64,000 nt of DNA from Pholis gunnellus (Eukaryota > Chordata > Actinopteri > Perciformes > Pholidae): the NCBI GenBank assembly GCA_910591455.2, contig OU342816.1:19085807-19149806 (forward strand). Direction: 5' to 3'. The stretch's first letter is position 1, and each line of letters starts with the position of its first letter. This document shows positions 23,133 through 34,321 of this stretch, piece by piece. The notes under the pieces were generated by a model. The model was not told the origin of the DNA. It saw only the letters and a list, made by a program, of their open reading frames with translations, and did no database searches. The position numbers and the translations under genes are program-made.

Positions 23133-23279
23133 GCGAAACCTCACCAAGCTGTCCCTGATCTTCAGTCACATGCTTGCAGAGCTAAAAGCCATCTTCCCCA
23201 ATGGCTTATTTCAGGGAGACAACTTCAGGATCACCAAAGCTGATGCCGCCGAATTTTGGCGACGGTCATTTGGGGACAA
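23133..23279 (+). pseudogene. cbl: cbl exon 3 (TKB domain)
   Basis: Acceptor TACTCAG| and donor AA|GTGAGTT bound 147 nt coding RNLTKLSLIFSHMLAEL, FPNGLFQGDNFRITKADAA and FWRRSFGDK, the conserved link between the four-helix bundle and the EF hand of Cbl. Phases match both neighbours: the Arg codon is split AG|G and the Lys codon AA|G. This exon is intact and highly conserved. It is called part of a pseudogene only because exon 2 is out of frame and exon 4 is truncated. Confidence 0.92.
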
Positions 23280-23376
23280 GTGAGTTTTTACTTTAGGTTG
23301 AAAAAAAAACGATGATAAATGTTAAATTCCTACGAACCCTTTAACTTTCTGGCCCCTCCCCTCCCGTGTACTGCAG

Positions 23377-23464
23377 GACCATAGTGCCGTGGAGGACGTT
23401 TCGTCAGGCTCTCCACGAGTTTCACCCAATCAGCTCGGGCTTGGAGGCCATGGCTCTCAAGTCC
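23377..23464 (+). pseudogene. cbl: cbl exon 4, truncated by retroelement insertion
   Basis: After acceptor CTGCAG| the exon codes TIVPWRTFRQALHEFHPISS then GLEAMALKS, and breaks off. The family continues with STIDLTCNDY and the EF-hand loop, but here CCCTAACCCTAACCC and PLE sequence follow. No later cbl exon (SH2, linker, RING) was found in the window. Either an insertion or rearrangement broke the gene, or a joined contig puts the break here. Confidence 0.88.
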
Positions 23465-23479
23465 CCCTAACCCTAACCC
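23465..23479. repeat. Telomere-like hexamers at the cbl/PLE junction
   Basis: CCCTAACCCTAACCC, two and a half telomere-type repeats, sits exactly between the broken cbl codon and the first PLE bases. Similar hexamers occur inside each of the first three array units. Confidence 0.75.
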
Positions 23480-25642
23480 GGAACATTAAATCAGCCCCAT
23501 TCCAATATTTTAAATCTATCTCGTTATTTTTCACTAACAGAGGACCAAAGAACGCTGCTGGAGAAGGGCCTCTTTTTTATTCCAACTCCACTGGTGGTTG
23601 ATGGTCAGGAACTTCGCAGAGATTTGTATACATACCATAGAAAACTGAAGATCCTGGATCATTTTAAATATTCCACAGATTTCTCCCGAGAGCCATTCAT
23701 TCACCCCTCCACTTGGGAAACTGAGTGGCACTTGGTTGCAGAACCAATTAAGAAATTGATCACACAGGATAGACACGATCTTCAGAACATCTCTTGGAAG
23801 AGGGAGAGAAAACAAAATCTGTCCATGGGGGAGAGAAAAGCACTTGTACAATTAAAAAACAATAAAGATATAATTATTAAACCAGCTGATAAGGGTTCTA
23901 AAATAGTTATTCTAGATAAACATCAATATCTAACTGAAGCTCACAGACAACTTAATAACACCTGTCATTACTTACCACTCACCGGTCCTTCACAACTGGA
24001 GACCCAGAAAAGGATTCGGGAAATTGTCTGTGACCTGTATGAAAAGAAAGCCATCTCGGCAAAACAAAAGTACTATTTATCTGGTGAGGATCCTCCACGT
24101 CTCCGCAAATTCTATCTCTTGCCTAAGATCCACAAGGATCCGGAGACGTGGACGGTTCCTCACCAGATTCCTCCCGGCAGACCCATAGTCTCGGACTGCG
24201 GGAGTGAATCATACAGGATCGCTGAGTTTATTGATTCCTTTTTAAACCCTTTATCAAACAAACATCCAAGTTATATCAAAGATACATATGAATTTGTATC
24301 TCTATTAAAAGACATCATGGTGCCCCCCGGTGGAATGCTGTTCTCCCTGGACATTGACTCGCTTTATACAAACATTGAGACGCCATTAGGCCTCCAAGCG
24401 GTCCGACAGATCTTTGCGAGATATCCTGACCCCACTAGGCCGGATGAGGCCCTCCTGGAACTTTTAGAACTGGGCTTGGCTCAGAATGATTTTGAGTTTA
24501 ATTCCAGATTTTATTTACAAGTACACGGCACAGCAATGGGGAAGAAGTTCGCCCCAGCCTACGCTAACATCTACATGGCAGACTGGGAGAGAACGGCCTT
24601 CCCCAAGTGCCCAAAATTACCAACATTGTACATTAGATACCTGGACGACATCTTTGGCATCTGGACCTACTCGGAAGAACAATTTTTTGATTTCATTTTG
24701 GTCCTGAACCAGCACCACCCTTCGATTTCAGTTAACATAACCTTCAGAAGGAGAAAATTGAATTCCTTGACACTGAGGTGTTTCTGATTGGGGGAGGGGG
24801 GGGAAGAGGAAGTAGCCTTGGAACGAGGGTCTATTTTAAGCCGACCGACACCCACGCACTGTTGCACAAAACCAGCTATCACCCAAGGCATACTTACCGG
24901 GGCGATTTGCACAGATGCGGGGGATGTTGAGTCGGCTATAAGGACCCTCTTCCATTCCCTCAGACGTCAGGGGTACAGTAGTACCTTCCTTCGGGACATC
25001 AAGAGGGAGGTCCAACAGGGCTACGGCCAGGAGCAGGGCTCTGAGAGTGGGGACTGTGTTCCCCATTTGATCCCTTTTGTCTCCACCTTTTCCCCTACGG
25101 CCCAGATCCTAAACACGCGGGTCAAGGGTCATTTTAGGGAATTACAGGACCAAATGAAATCATTTTCCAAGTTCAGGATCATAGCAGCAACCAGAAGAAA
25201 TAAAAATCTCAAAGACCTTCTGGTACATGCTTCCCTAGGCAATAATACACAGAATAAAGTACAACATTACAAACATATTAAAAACATCAAATTCATCACA
25301 AATATACATACTCACCTGAGCGCACCGGTCTGGCACTTGACCAAACCGGAGTCCTCCAACCTGGTCTACTGTATCGAGTGTGGGATATGCGGCATGCTGT
25401 ATATTGGTCAAACCAAAAACAGCTTGTTGACAAGATTAAAACAACACCTACACTTAATTCAGAGGAACAGAACGAAGACCCACCTGTACGAACATTTCCA
25501 CCAGCATGGGCGGGAGGGTCTTCAGATCATGGGGTTGGAGACGGGCTCTTGGTGGTCAGCTGGACAGAGATGCTTCCGGGAGAGGCACTGGATTAGGAGG
25601 TTGGGCACAGTCTACCCTTTTGGCCTCAACCAAGTGGGATAG
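23480..25642 (+). pseudogene. Penelope-like element RT plus GIY-YIG nuclease (unit 1, longest copy)
   Basis: The open frame begins near 23480, upstream of any ATG, with NILNLSRYFSLTEDQRTLLE and GLFFIPTP, the N-terminal block of PLE reverse transcriptases. Next come IIKPADKGSKIVILDK (fingers), FYLLPKIHKDP, GRPIVSDCGS, FSLDIDSLYTNI (catalytic Asp), GTAMGKKFAPAYANIYM and the YLDD box (24638-24649). A one-base loss near 24734, absent from the other copies, shifts the frame. All copies also lack some 30 bases after YHPRHTYRG, so the last part lies in another frame: GDVESAIRTLFHSLRR, a Cys-rich knuckle, and the GIY-YIG nuclease (VYCIECGICGMLYIGQTKNS, LTRLKQHL, LYEHFHQHG), ending at 25642. PLEs reverse-transcribe their RNA at a nicked target using this nuclease. 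The copy is inactive. Confidence 0.93.
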
Positions 25643-25934
25643 ACCTGTCTGTACTTACCGTAGGATCCCCTGGAAAAAAGTTTTTATTAAACATAAGAAA
25701 AGTAGAGTGTGTGTTGGTTTGTGTGTGTGTGTTTGTGTGTATATTTGTATACAAACCTAGGAGAAAACACCATGTTTTAATTACAAAGATCTTTGTGAGC
25801 CCGTGCATCTTCTGGCTGTCTTTGAGCCCCGAAAAAAAGAAAAAAGAATCCTGCGCTTTTATTTTGAAGGGGATTTTGTATGCCGCCTGTCTGCTCGTCA
25901 TCTCCGCTTGTGTGCACGTCTGAACGCCCACCTA

Positions 25935-26060
25935 GTGGGGCCAAACGCATTCGGCCCCACCGAGGCGGGTCTATGAAGCAGTTTAGCCAATCGCTGATTA
26001 AAGATATAAATGAGTGACATACAATTTAGCCAATCAGCCTCCTCAAATAGATTCAGAGTG
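25935..26060 (+). promoter_or_regulatory. Possible promoter: GC hairpin and two CCAAT boxes
   Basis: The stem GTGGGGCC/GGCCCCAC (25935-25942 with 25953-25960) is followed by TTTAGCCAATCGCTG and TTTAGCCAATCAGCC, two CCAAT boxes about 45 bp apart. A CpG-containing transcribed-looking stretch then runs to about 26220. CCAAT pairs of this kind are common in vertebrate and LTR-type promoters. The segment repeats in units 2, 3 and 4 (near 30977, 35977 and 42411). No gene start could be tied to it. Confidence 0.35.
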
Positions 26061-26602
26061 GGGCCAAATTCGTGCGCGTTCTCGTCAGGAGAAGTCTCTA
26101 CAGGCGAGCGTGAGCGCCAGCGCGAGCACTACTCCTCCAAGACCCGTTTGAGAGGAGAAGTTTGGCGGAGAAACTTCAGGCCAAAGAGCTGATCCCATAT
26201 CAGCCTGGCCTCACAATCAGACAGCAGACTAGCGGGAAAGGGAAGCAGTACATGAAGCTTCTCTACTAGCGGCACCAGAAAGGTTTGGCTAGCTGGATGC
26301 AGTCATGCTAATAACGTACTTAGCTTTTTAAAACACCGGGGACAGATCTAGCACGGACAGTTAGGGAGTGAGGGAGGAGGAGGTAAGGAAACATGAGAAC
26401 ACCAGGGCACACATGAGAACTCTGTCAAGCTACATATTAAGCAAAGTGAACATCCTCTTCTACATAGTTTCATGACAACTTGGTCATGGAGGCATCAACA
26501 TTTAATTGAAATGGTAAATTAACAGTGAAAACACATCATAGCTTATATCTATAAGCCTGTGTTTTATAGTATACTGAATAATATTATATGATATATATTA
26601 TA

Positions 26603-26604
<2 letters not shown>

Positions 26605-26638
<34 letters not shown>

Positions 26639-26639
26639 C

Positions 26640-26677
<38 letters not shown>
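26605..26677. repeat. TA/TG microsatellite, unit 1
   Basis: Two TA runs split by TATACTGTGTGTG. The copies near 31645, 36645 and 43077 differ in length, and the one in unit 3 is the target of the retroviral insertion. Confidence 0.9.
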
Positions 26678-26680
<3 letters not shown>

Positions 26681-27249
26681 CTGAATTCCCTGTGAGGGTG
26701 ACTAAAATAAGATGTCCTGACGTGTTTATCAAAGTGTTATTTACTCCTTTTTTTTGTGTTGGAATAAATGTTGAATATTTAACTGCAAAGTAGTAATGCG
26801 TGTTTGATACCTTAATTTTTTTTGCATTAAATCATACTGGGATGTTTGCTGAAATTGATTGGATGGCCCTACCAAGAAAATGTTCCACCAGCCGCCACTG
26901 ATTATATGTCATTTCTTTCCATAGAATAGATCATGTATTTCACGTCTGTGTAGAACATATTTAGTCTTGCTGATCTGACATTAAACCGCAGTGAAGAAGC
27001 ACAGAGGGGAGGCAAACTACCTCTGCCTCAATGAAACGTGAAACAATGCACACCATTACAAAGGCTGAGTTTGACTAAATATACCAATTTAATGTAACAC
27101 AATAACACTTAATACAAACATTTAAATATGAAGGGACAAAAAAGAACATAATGAAAACATGAATAAACTAATACATTGCAAATAAGAATACGAATAAATG
27201 AACATGAACAGCAGTGAACAGTAAACAGTGAACAGCAGTGAGCAGTGAA

Positions 27250-27309
27250 CAGGTCATCAACATTGCCACTGCATAGATATATCTATGCAGTGGCAATGTT
27301 GATGACCTG
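27250..27309. repeat. 60-bp perfect palindrome
   Basis: CAGGTCATCAACATTGCCAC and its exact reverse complement surround the centre GCATAGATATATCTATGC with no spacer. The right half equals the 3' end of the exon-like segment Z. Units 2 and 3 carry one substitution in the left arm (GCCTCTGC for GCCACTGC); unit 4 has another. Confidence 0.95.
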
Positions 27310-27554
27310 GTTCCCCTTCAACTTTATCTTTACTCTTATAATACTTCAAAATGAGTGAATATAATCAATGCACAATGATTAATAAGGATGCAGCTCGATC
27401 ATATTTTTTGTTATTATTTTGTCTTTTGTCATAGATGGCAGGTTTTCTTAAAGTTTTAAAAGCATTGTTTTGGTGCTTGTATCGAAGTAAATAATATACA
27501 AGTTGATTGAGGAGAAGGAACATGACCTTGTTTAACACCAAAGGGAGAAGTAAA

Positions 27555-27793
27555 CCTGAGCCTCCTGCTTGATGACGGCCGTACCGTAAACATCTCAGAG
27601 GCTCTGTGGACCCCAATGGAGGACTGCATTGCCACTGCATAGATATATCTATGCAGTGGCAATGTTGATGACCTGGTTCCCCTTCAACTTTATCTTTACT
27701 CTAAGTGGGGGGTCGATGAGCAAGTCCTCCATTGGGGTCCACAGAGCCTCTGAGATGTTTACGGTACGGCCGTCATCAAGCAGGAGGCTCAGG
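27555..27793. repeat. Fold-back: 71-bp inverted copy of exon Z around a 38-bp palindrome
   Basis: 27555-27625 is the reverse complement of 27723-27793 (part of exon Z), and a 38-bp palindrome (27627-27664) sits between them. It lacks the ~60 bp of exon Z that should lie at the turn. This is the structure expected from template switching or snap-back DNA synthesis. Confidence 0.9.
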
Positions 27794-27858
27794 GTCCCTG
27801 GCTCACCCTCGATGTCCATTACCCCGAACGCTCCCACCACGTCCTCTGAGCTGACCTC
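27649..27858 (-). pseudogene. Exon-like segment Z, unit 1 (host gene unrecognised)
   Basis: A minus-strand acceptor CTCTCGACAG|GAGGTC opens a 210-nt frame coding 69 residues: EVSSEDVVGAFGVMDIEGEP, then LSLLLDDGRTVNISEALWTP, DLLIDPPLRVKIKLKGNQ, and a stop just at the palindrome centre. Composition and the splice site look like a conserved vertebrate exon. I do not recognise the protein. The stop may be created by the fold-back, so the true exon could have ended earlier (after KLKGNQ) or continued. It is truncated in unit 4. Confidence 0.5.
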
Positions 27859-28175
27859 CTGTCGAGAGAAACGTAGACATCACGTTCCCTTCTGTTAAAT
27901 ATTCTCCCTCTGTCACCAATCACTCAAACATCAATCGTAGCTATTCCTTACCATTTTTAAAAAATCCAAATAAACAACCTAGCCCGTAGGCGTTGCTTAT
28001 TAATTATGAATGTCATCCTTTGTTCATATTTGTGTTATTAATGTCACTTCAAATATATTTTATGTACATAGTATACATTCACAACATCACTTCAGTAGAC
28101 TTTGCTGTGTGTATTTTGAAGATGTGATTGTGTAAAAAAAATGAATGTCAATAACATTTTAAAAATGTAAGGGAA

Positions 28176-28193
28176 CCCTAACCCTAACCCTAA
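28176..28193. repeat. Telomere-like (CCCTAA)3, unit 1
   Basis: Three perfect CCCTAA hexamers. The same run occurs in unit 2 (about 33218-33235) and unit 3 (about 39652-39669). Confidence 0.85.
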
Positions 28194-28391
28194 AAGGTAC
28201 AGAGAGGGAGAGAACCTCCTGCTGAAACATCTGTGGCCAGGGGGGACGACGACAACACGCGCTGTAAGACTTTCCTCAAACTTGCAGCCAAGATTTACTT
28301 TCTTTGCTTTTATTGTCAAATGAGAACAAAAATGAACTTTAAGGATTTCCTTGTAATTGAAACAATAACGATCAACGTCAGCTTATCAAAG

Positions 28392-28468
28392 TTAGAACTC
28401 AAAGTCCTCCTCAGTCATGTCGATGGCCCAGGCAAACTTGTCCCTTTGGCTCTTAGTGTAGATTTTCT
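28392..28468 (-). pseudogene. Exon-like segment Y, unit 1 (host gene unrecognised)
   Basis: After a minus-strand acceptor (CAACCTATAG|) a short frame codes KIYTKSQRDKFAWAIDMTEE then DFEF and a TAA stop. The charged and aromatic composition and the splice site suggest a last coding exon. I cannot name the protein. It is preserved in units 2 and 3. Confidence 0.45.
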
Positions 28469-28907
28469 CTATAGGTTGTAAAGGACTCTTAAGAGGTTAT
28501 GTGATTATTTCCTCCAAACCTTTTACTTTGCTCGCTACACTAAGTTAATCACTTCCTGCGAGCTTTTATTTTGTAAGTGCCTTTTTACGTTTTGGGTCCT
28601 TTATTTTGAAGTAATTTTGGCTAAATCGGGTATTCGGGTATTGTAACTTGACTTCGCATAAGTACTAAAATTGACGGTGCAGACTAAAAGGTGTTATAAA
28701 ATATATTCTTCTGAAATAACAGTTTCTTAATTAACGGTTAAGCACCTAGCTGGAACGGGAACAAGGTATTGTGTGTTTATTGTGTGTTTGATGTTCCCAT
28801 GTACATTTAAATGTAATTTCCTGAATGTTTAAACTCGTAAGAGCTCATTTATGTTGTATCTGTTCCGTAGCTCTTACGGTGTTTTCTGAAGAAACACATA
28901 TTTCTGT

Positions 28908-29018
28908 TCATCGAAGGAAGGATGAAAGTTGAACAAAATAAAGGCCTTTGGAAACATCAGTAAGCTTCACCATTGTCCGGCTGGGGTCCGCTACATAGGT
29001 ACCTCCATGTTCTTGCAC
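28908..29018 (-). pseudogene. Exon-like segment X, unit 1 (host gene unrecognised)
   Basis: A minus-strand polypyrimidine acceptor (CCATTTGTTCAG|GTGCAAG) leads into VQEHGGTYVADPSRTMVKLT and DVSKGLYFVQ, then a stop. No GT donor follows the likely coding part (CCAAAG|GC), so the exon may be cut. It could belong to the same gene as Y and Z, being in the same order and strand, but that is inference. Confidence 0.45.
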
Positions 29019-29309
29019 CTGAACAAATGGAAAAAATAAATAGTTTAACCCACCATTTGGTCCGACAGGTCCCAAATCGTTCCTCTTAAAACAAAGTACA
29101 GAGGTATTCTGATAGAGAATGTAAAAGCACTGATAGAATGCAATCAATAGAAATAAACCCCCAAAAGTGTAATAGGCTATACAGGAGTATGTATTGAGTG
29201 AGTGAGTGAGACAGGCAGACAGACAGTTATATGTTTTGAGTGAGTGAGTGAGACAGGCAGACAGACAGTTATATGTACTGAGTGCATGAATTTATTACCT
29301 TCATAATAT

Positions 29310-30684
29310 TTGAACACATATGATACATATGAATTTGTATCACTATTAAAAGACATCATGGTGCCCCCCGGTGGAATGCTGTTCTCCCTGGACATTGACT
29401 CGCTTTATACAAACATTGAGACGCCATTAGGCCTCCAAGCGGTCCGACAGATCTTTGCGAGATATCCTGACCCCACTAGGCCGGATGAGGCCCTCCTGGA
29501 ACTTTTAGAACTGGGCTTGGCTCAGAATGATTTTGAGTTTAATTCCAGATTTTATTTACAAGTACACGGCACAGCAATGGGGAAGAAGTTCGCCCCAGCC
29601 TACGCTAACATCTACATGGCAGACTGGGAGAGAACGGCCTTCCCCAAGTGCCCAAAATTACCAACATTGTACATTAGATACCTGGACGACATCTTTGGCA
29701 TCTGGACCTACTCGGAAGAACAATTTTTTGATTTCATTTTGGTCCTGAACCAGCACCACCCTTCGATTTCAGTTAAACATAACCTTCAGAAGGAGAAAAT
29801 TGAATTCCTTGACACTGAGGTGTTTCTGATTGGGGGAGGGGGGGAAAGAGGAAGTAGCCTTGGAACGAGGGTCTATTTTAAGCCGACCGACACCCACGCA
29901 CTGTTGCACAAAACCAGCTATCACCCAAGGCATACTTACCGGGGCGATTTGCACAGATGCGGGGGATGTTGAGTCGGCTATAAGGACCCTCTTCCATTCC
30001 CTCAGACGTCGGGGGTACAGTAGTACCTTCCTTCGGGACATCAAGAGGGAGGTCCAACAGGGCTACGGCCAGGAGCAGGGCTCTGAGAGTGGGGACTGTG
30101 TTCCCCATTTGATCCCTTTTGTCTCCACCTTTTCCCCTACGGCCCAGATCCTAAACACGCGGGTCAAGGGTCATTTTAGGGAATTACAGGACCAAATGAA
30201 ATCATTTTCCAAGTTCAGGATCATAGCAGCAACCAGAAGAAATAAAAATCTCAAAGACCTTCTGGTACATGCTTCCCTAGGCAATAATACACAGAATAAA
30301 GTACAACATTACAAACATATTAAAAACATCAAATTCATCACAAATATACATACTCACCTGAGCGCACCGGTCTGGCACTTGACCAAACCGGAGTCCTCCA
30401 ACCTGGTCTACTGTATCGAGTGTGGGATATGCGGCATGCTGTATATTGGTCAAACCAAAAACAGCTTGTTGACAAGATTAAAACAACACCTACACTTAAT
30501 TCAGAGGAACAGAACGAAGACCCACCTGTACGAACATTTCCACCAGCATGGGCGGGAGGGTCTTCAGATCATGGGGTTGGAGACGGGCTCTTGGTGGTCA
30601 GCTGGACAGAGATGCTTCCGGGAGAGGCACTGGATTAGGAGGTTGGGCACAGTCTACCCTTTTGGCCTCAACCAAGTGGGATAG
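29310..30684 (+). pseudogene. PLE RT/GIY-YIG remnant, unit 2
   Basis: 5'-truncated at the array joint: the frame starts at DTYEFVSLLKDIMVPPGG and keeps the catalytic Asp block, GTAMGKKFAP and YLDDIFGIW. It lacks the one-base loss of unit 1, so RT reads on through KHNLQKEKIEFLDTEVF to YHPRHTYRG and stops at 29972. The GIY-YIG part (to 30684) is in another frame because of the deletion common to all copies. Confidence 0.93.
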
Positions 30685-31644
30685 ACCTGTCTGTACTTAC
30701 CGTAGGATCCCCTGGAAAAAAGTTTTTATTAAACATAAGAAAAGTAGAGTGTGTGTTGGTTTGTGTGTGTGTGTTTGTGTGTATATTTGTATACAAACCT
30801 AGGAGAAAACACCATGTTTTAATTACAAAGATCTTTGTGAGCCCGTGCATCTTCTGGCTGTCTTTGAGCCCCGAAAAAAAAAAAAAAGAATCCTGCGCTT
30901 TTATTTTGAAGGGGATTTTGTATGCCGCCTGTCTGCTCGTCATCTCCGCTTGTGTGCACGTCTGAACGCCCACCTAGTGGGGCCAAACGCATTCGGCCCC
31001 ACCGAGGCGGGTCTATGAAGCAGTTTAGCCAATCGCTGATTAAAGATATAAATGAGTGACATACAATTTAGCCAATCAGCCTCCTCAAATAGATTCAGAG
31101 TGGGGCCAAATTCGTGCGCGTTCTCGTCAGGAGAAGTCTCTACAGGCGAGCGTGAGCGCCAGCGCGAGCACTACTCCTCCAAGACCCGTTTGAGAGGAGA
31201 AGTTTGGCGGAGAAACTTCAGGCCAAAGAGCTGATCCCATATCAGCCTGGCCTCACAATCAGACAGCAGACTAGCGGGAAAGGGAAGCAGTACATGAAGC
31301 TTCTCTACTAGCGGCACCAGAAAGGTTTGGCTAGCTGGATGCAGTCATGCTAATAACGTACTTAGCTTTTTAAAACACCGGGGACAGATCTAGCACGGAC
31401 AGTTAGGGAGTGAGGGAGGAGGAGGTAAGGAAACATGAGAACACCAGGGCACACATGAGAACTCTGTCAAGCTACATATTAAGCAAAGTGAACATCCTCT
31501 TCTACATAGTTTCATGACAACTTGGTCATGGAGGCATCAACATTTAATTGAAATGGTAAATTAACAGTGAAAACACATCATAGCTTATATCTATAAGCCT
31601 GTGTTTTATAGTATACTGAATAATATTATATGATATATATTATA

Positions 31645-31680
<36 letters not shown>

Positions 31681-31681
31681 C

Positions 31682-31722
<41 letters not shown>

Positions 31723-34321
31723 CTGAATTCCCTGTGAGGGTGACTAAAATAAGATGTCCTGACGTGTTTATCAAAGTGTTATTTACTCCTTTTTTTTGTG
31801 TTGGAATAAATGTTGAATATTTAACTGCAAAGTAGTAATGCGTGTTTGATACCTTAATTTTTTTTGCATTAAATCATACTGGGATGTTTGCTGAAATTGA
31901 TTGGATGGCCCTACCAAGAAAATGTTCCACCAGCCGCCACTGATTATATGTCATTTCTTTCCATAGAATAGATCATGTATTTCACGTCTGTGTAGAACAT
32001 ATTTAGTCTTGCTGATCTGACATTAAACCGCAGTGAAGAAGCACAGAGGGGAGGCAAACTACCTCTGCCTCAATGAAACGTGAAACAATGCACACCATTA
32101 CAAAGGCTGAGTTTGACTAAATATACCAATTTAATGTAACACAATAACACTTAATACAAACATTTAAATATGAAGGGACAAAAAAGAACATAATGAAAAC
32201 ATGAATAAACTAATACATTGCAAATAAGAATACGAATAAATGAACATGAACAGCAGTGAACAGTAAACAGTGAACAGCAGTGAGCAGTGAACAGGTCATC
32301 AACATTGCCTCTGCATAGATATATCTATGCAGTGGCAATGTTGATGACCTGGTTCCCCTTCAACTTTATCTTTACTCTTATAATACTTCAAAATGAGTGA
32401 ATATAATCAATGCACAATGATTAATAAGGATGCAGCTCGATCATATTTTTTGTTATTATTTTGTCTTTTGTCATAGATGGCAGGTTTTCTTAAAGTTTTA
32501 AAAGCATTGTTTTGGTGCTTGTATAGAAGTAAATAATATACAAGTTGATTGAGGAGAAGGAACATGACCTTGTTTAACACCAAAGGGAGAAGTAAACCTG
32601 AGCCTCCTGCTTGATGACGGCCGTACCGTAAACATCTCAGAGGCTCTGTGGACCCCAATGGAGGACTGCATTGCCACTGCATAGATATATCTATGCAGTG
32701 GCAATGTTGATGACCTGGTTCCCCTTCAACTTTATCTTTACTCTAAGTGGGGGGTCGATGAGCAAGTCCTCCATTGGGGTCCACAGAGCCTCTGAGATGT
32801 TTACGGTACGGCCGTCATCAAGCAGGAGGCTCAGGGTCCCTGGCTCACCCTCGATGTCCATTACCCCGAACGCTCCCACCACGTCCTCTGAGCTGACCTC
32901 CTGTCGAGAGAAACGTAGACATCACGTTCCCTTCTGTTAAATATTCTCCCTCTGTCACCAATCACTCAAACATCAATCGTAGCTATTCCTTACCATTTTT
33001 AAAAAATCCAAATAAACAACCTAGCCCGTAGGCGTTGCTTATTAATTATGAATGTCATCCTTTGTTCATATTTGTGTTATTAATGTCACTTCAAATATAT
33101 TTTATGTACATAGTATACATTCACAACATCACTTCAGTAGACTTTGCTGTGTGTATTTTGAAGATGTGATTGTGTAAAAAAAATGAATGTCAATAACATT
33201 TTAAAAATGTAAGGGAACCCTAACCCTAACCCTAAAAGGTACAGAGAGGGAGAGAACCTCCTGCTGAAACATCTGTGGCCAGGGGGGACGACGACAACAC
33301 GCGCTGTAAGACTTTCCTCAAACTTGCAGCCAAGATTTACTTTCTTTGCTTTTATTGTCAAATGAGAACAAAAATGAACTTTAAGGATTTCCTTGTAATT
33401 GAAACAATAACGATCAACGTCAGCTTATCAAAGTTAGAACTCAAAGTCCTCCTCAGTCATGTCGATGGCCCAGGCAAACTTGTCCCTTTGGCTCTTAGTG
33501 TAGATTTTCTCTATAGGTTGTAAAGGACTCTTAAGAGGTTATGTGATTATTTCCTCCAAACCTTTTACTTTGCTCGCTACACTAAGTTAATCACTTCCTG
33601 CGAGCTTTTATTTTGTAAGTGCCTTTTTACGTTTTGGGTCCTTTATTTTGAAGTAATTTTGGCTAAATCGGGTATTCGGGTATTGTAACTTGACTTCGCA
33701 TAAGTACTAAAATTGACGGTGCAGACTAAAAGGTGTTATAAAATATATTCTTCTGAAATAACAGTTTCTTAATTAACGGTTAAGCACCTAGCTGGAACGG
33801 GAACAAGGTATTGTGTGTTTATTGTGTGTTTGATGTTCCCATGTACATTTAAATGTAATTTCCTGAATGTTTAAACTCGTAAGAGCTCATTTATGTTGTA
33901 TCTGTTCCGTAGCTCTTACGGTGTTTTCTGAAGAAACACATATTTCTGTTCATCGAAGGAAGGATGAAAGTTGAACAAAATAAAGGCCTTTGGAAACATC
34001 AGTAAGCTTCACCATTGTCCGGCTGGGGTCCGCTACATAGGTACCTCCATGTTCTTGCACCTGAACAAATGGAAAAAATAAATAGTTTAACCCACCATTT
34101 GGTCCGACAGGTCCCAAATCGTTCCTCTTAAAACAAAGTACAGAGGTATTCTGATAGAGAATGTAAAAGCACTGATAGAATGCAATCAATAGAAATAAAC
34201 CCCCAAAAGTGTAATAGGCTATACAGGAGTATGTATTGAGTGAGTGAGTGAGACAGGCAGACAGACAGTTATATGTACTGAGTGCATGAATTTATTACCT
34301 TCATAATATTTGAACACATAT
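29322..34321 (+). repeat. Array unit 2
   Basis: 5000 bp. Same content and order as unit 1, with a shorter GAGTGA tract at its end, an uninterrupted A run near 30876, and the GCCTCTGC variant in the palindrome that it shares with unit 3. Confidence 0.93.
32691..34060 (-). pseudogene. Exon-like segments X, Y, Z of unit 2
   Basis: Z is at 32691-32900, Y at 33434-33510 and X ends at 34060. The coding sequences and acceptors match unit 1, as do the fold-back and telomere-like hexamers. There are no new stops, so the copies are young rather than under demonstrated selection. Confidence 0.5.

Larger units (their letters stand above)
24281..29321 (+). repeat. Array unit 1
   Basis: Contains the PLE RT/GIY-YIG remnant, a CCAAT-rich GC segment, TA/TG microsatellites, both palindromes, exon-like segments and telomere-like hexamers. 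It is 41 bp longer than unit 2 because GAGTGAGTGAGACAGGCAGA with its flank is duplicated near 29195-29270. Confidence 0.93.

Noticed and set aside
24788..25642. Frame starting MGEGGEEEVALERG as a separate gene
   Set aside because: Its first part is a shadow of the RT frame. Only the later GIY-YIG part is meaningful, displaced by the common deletion.
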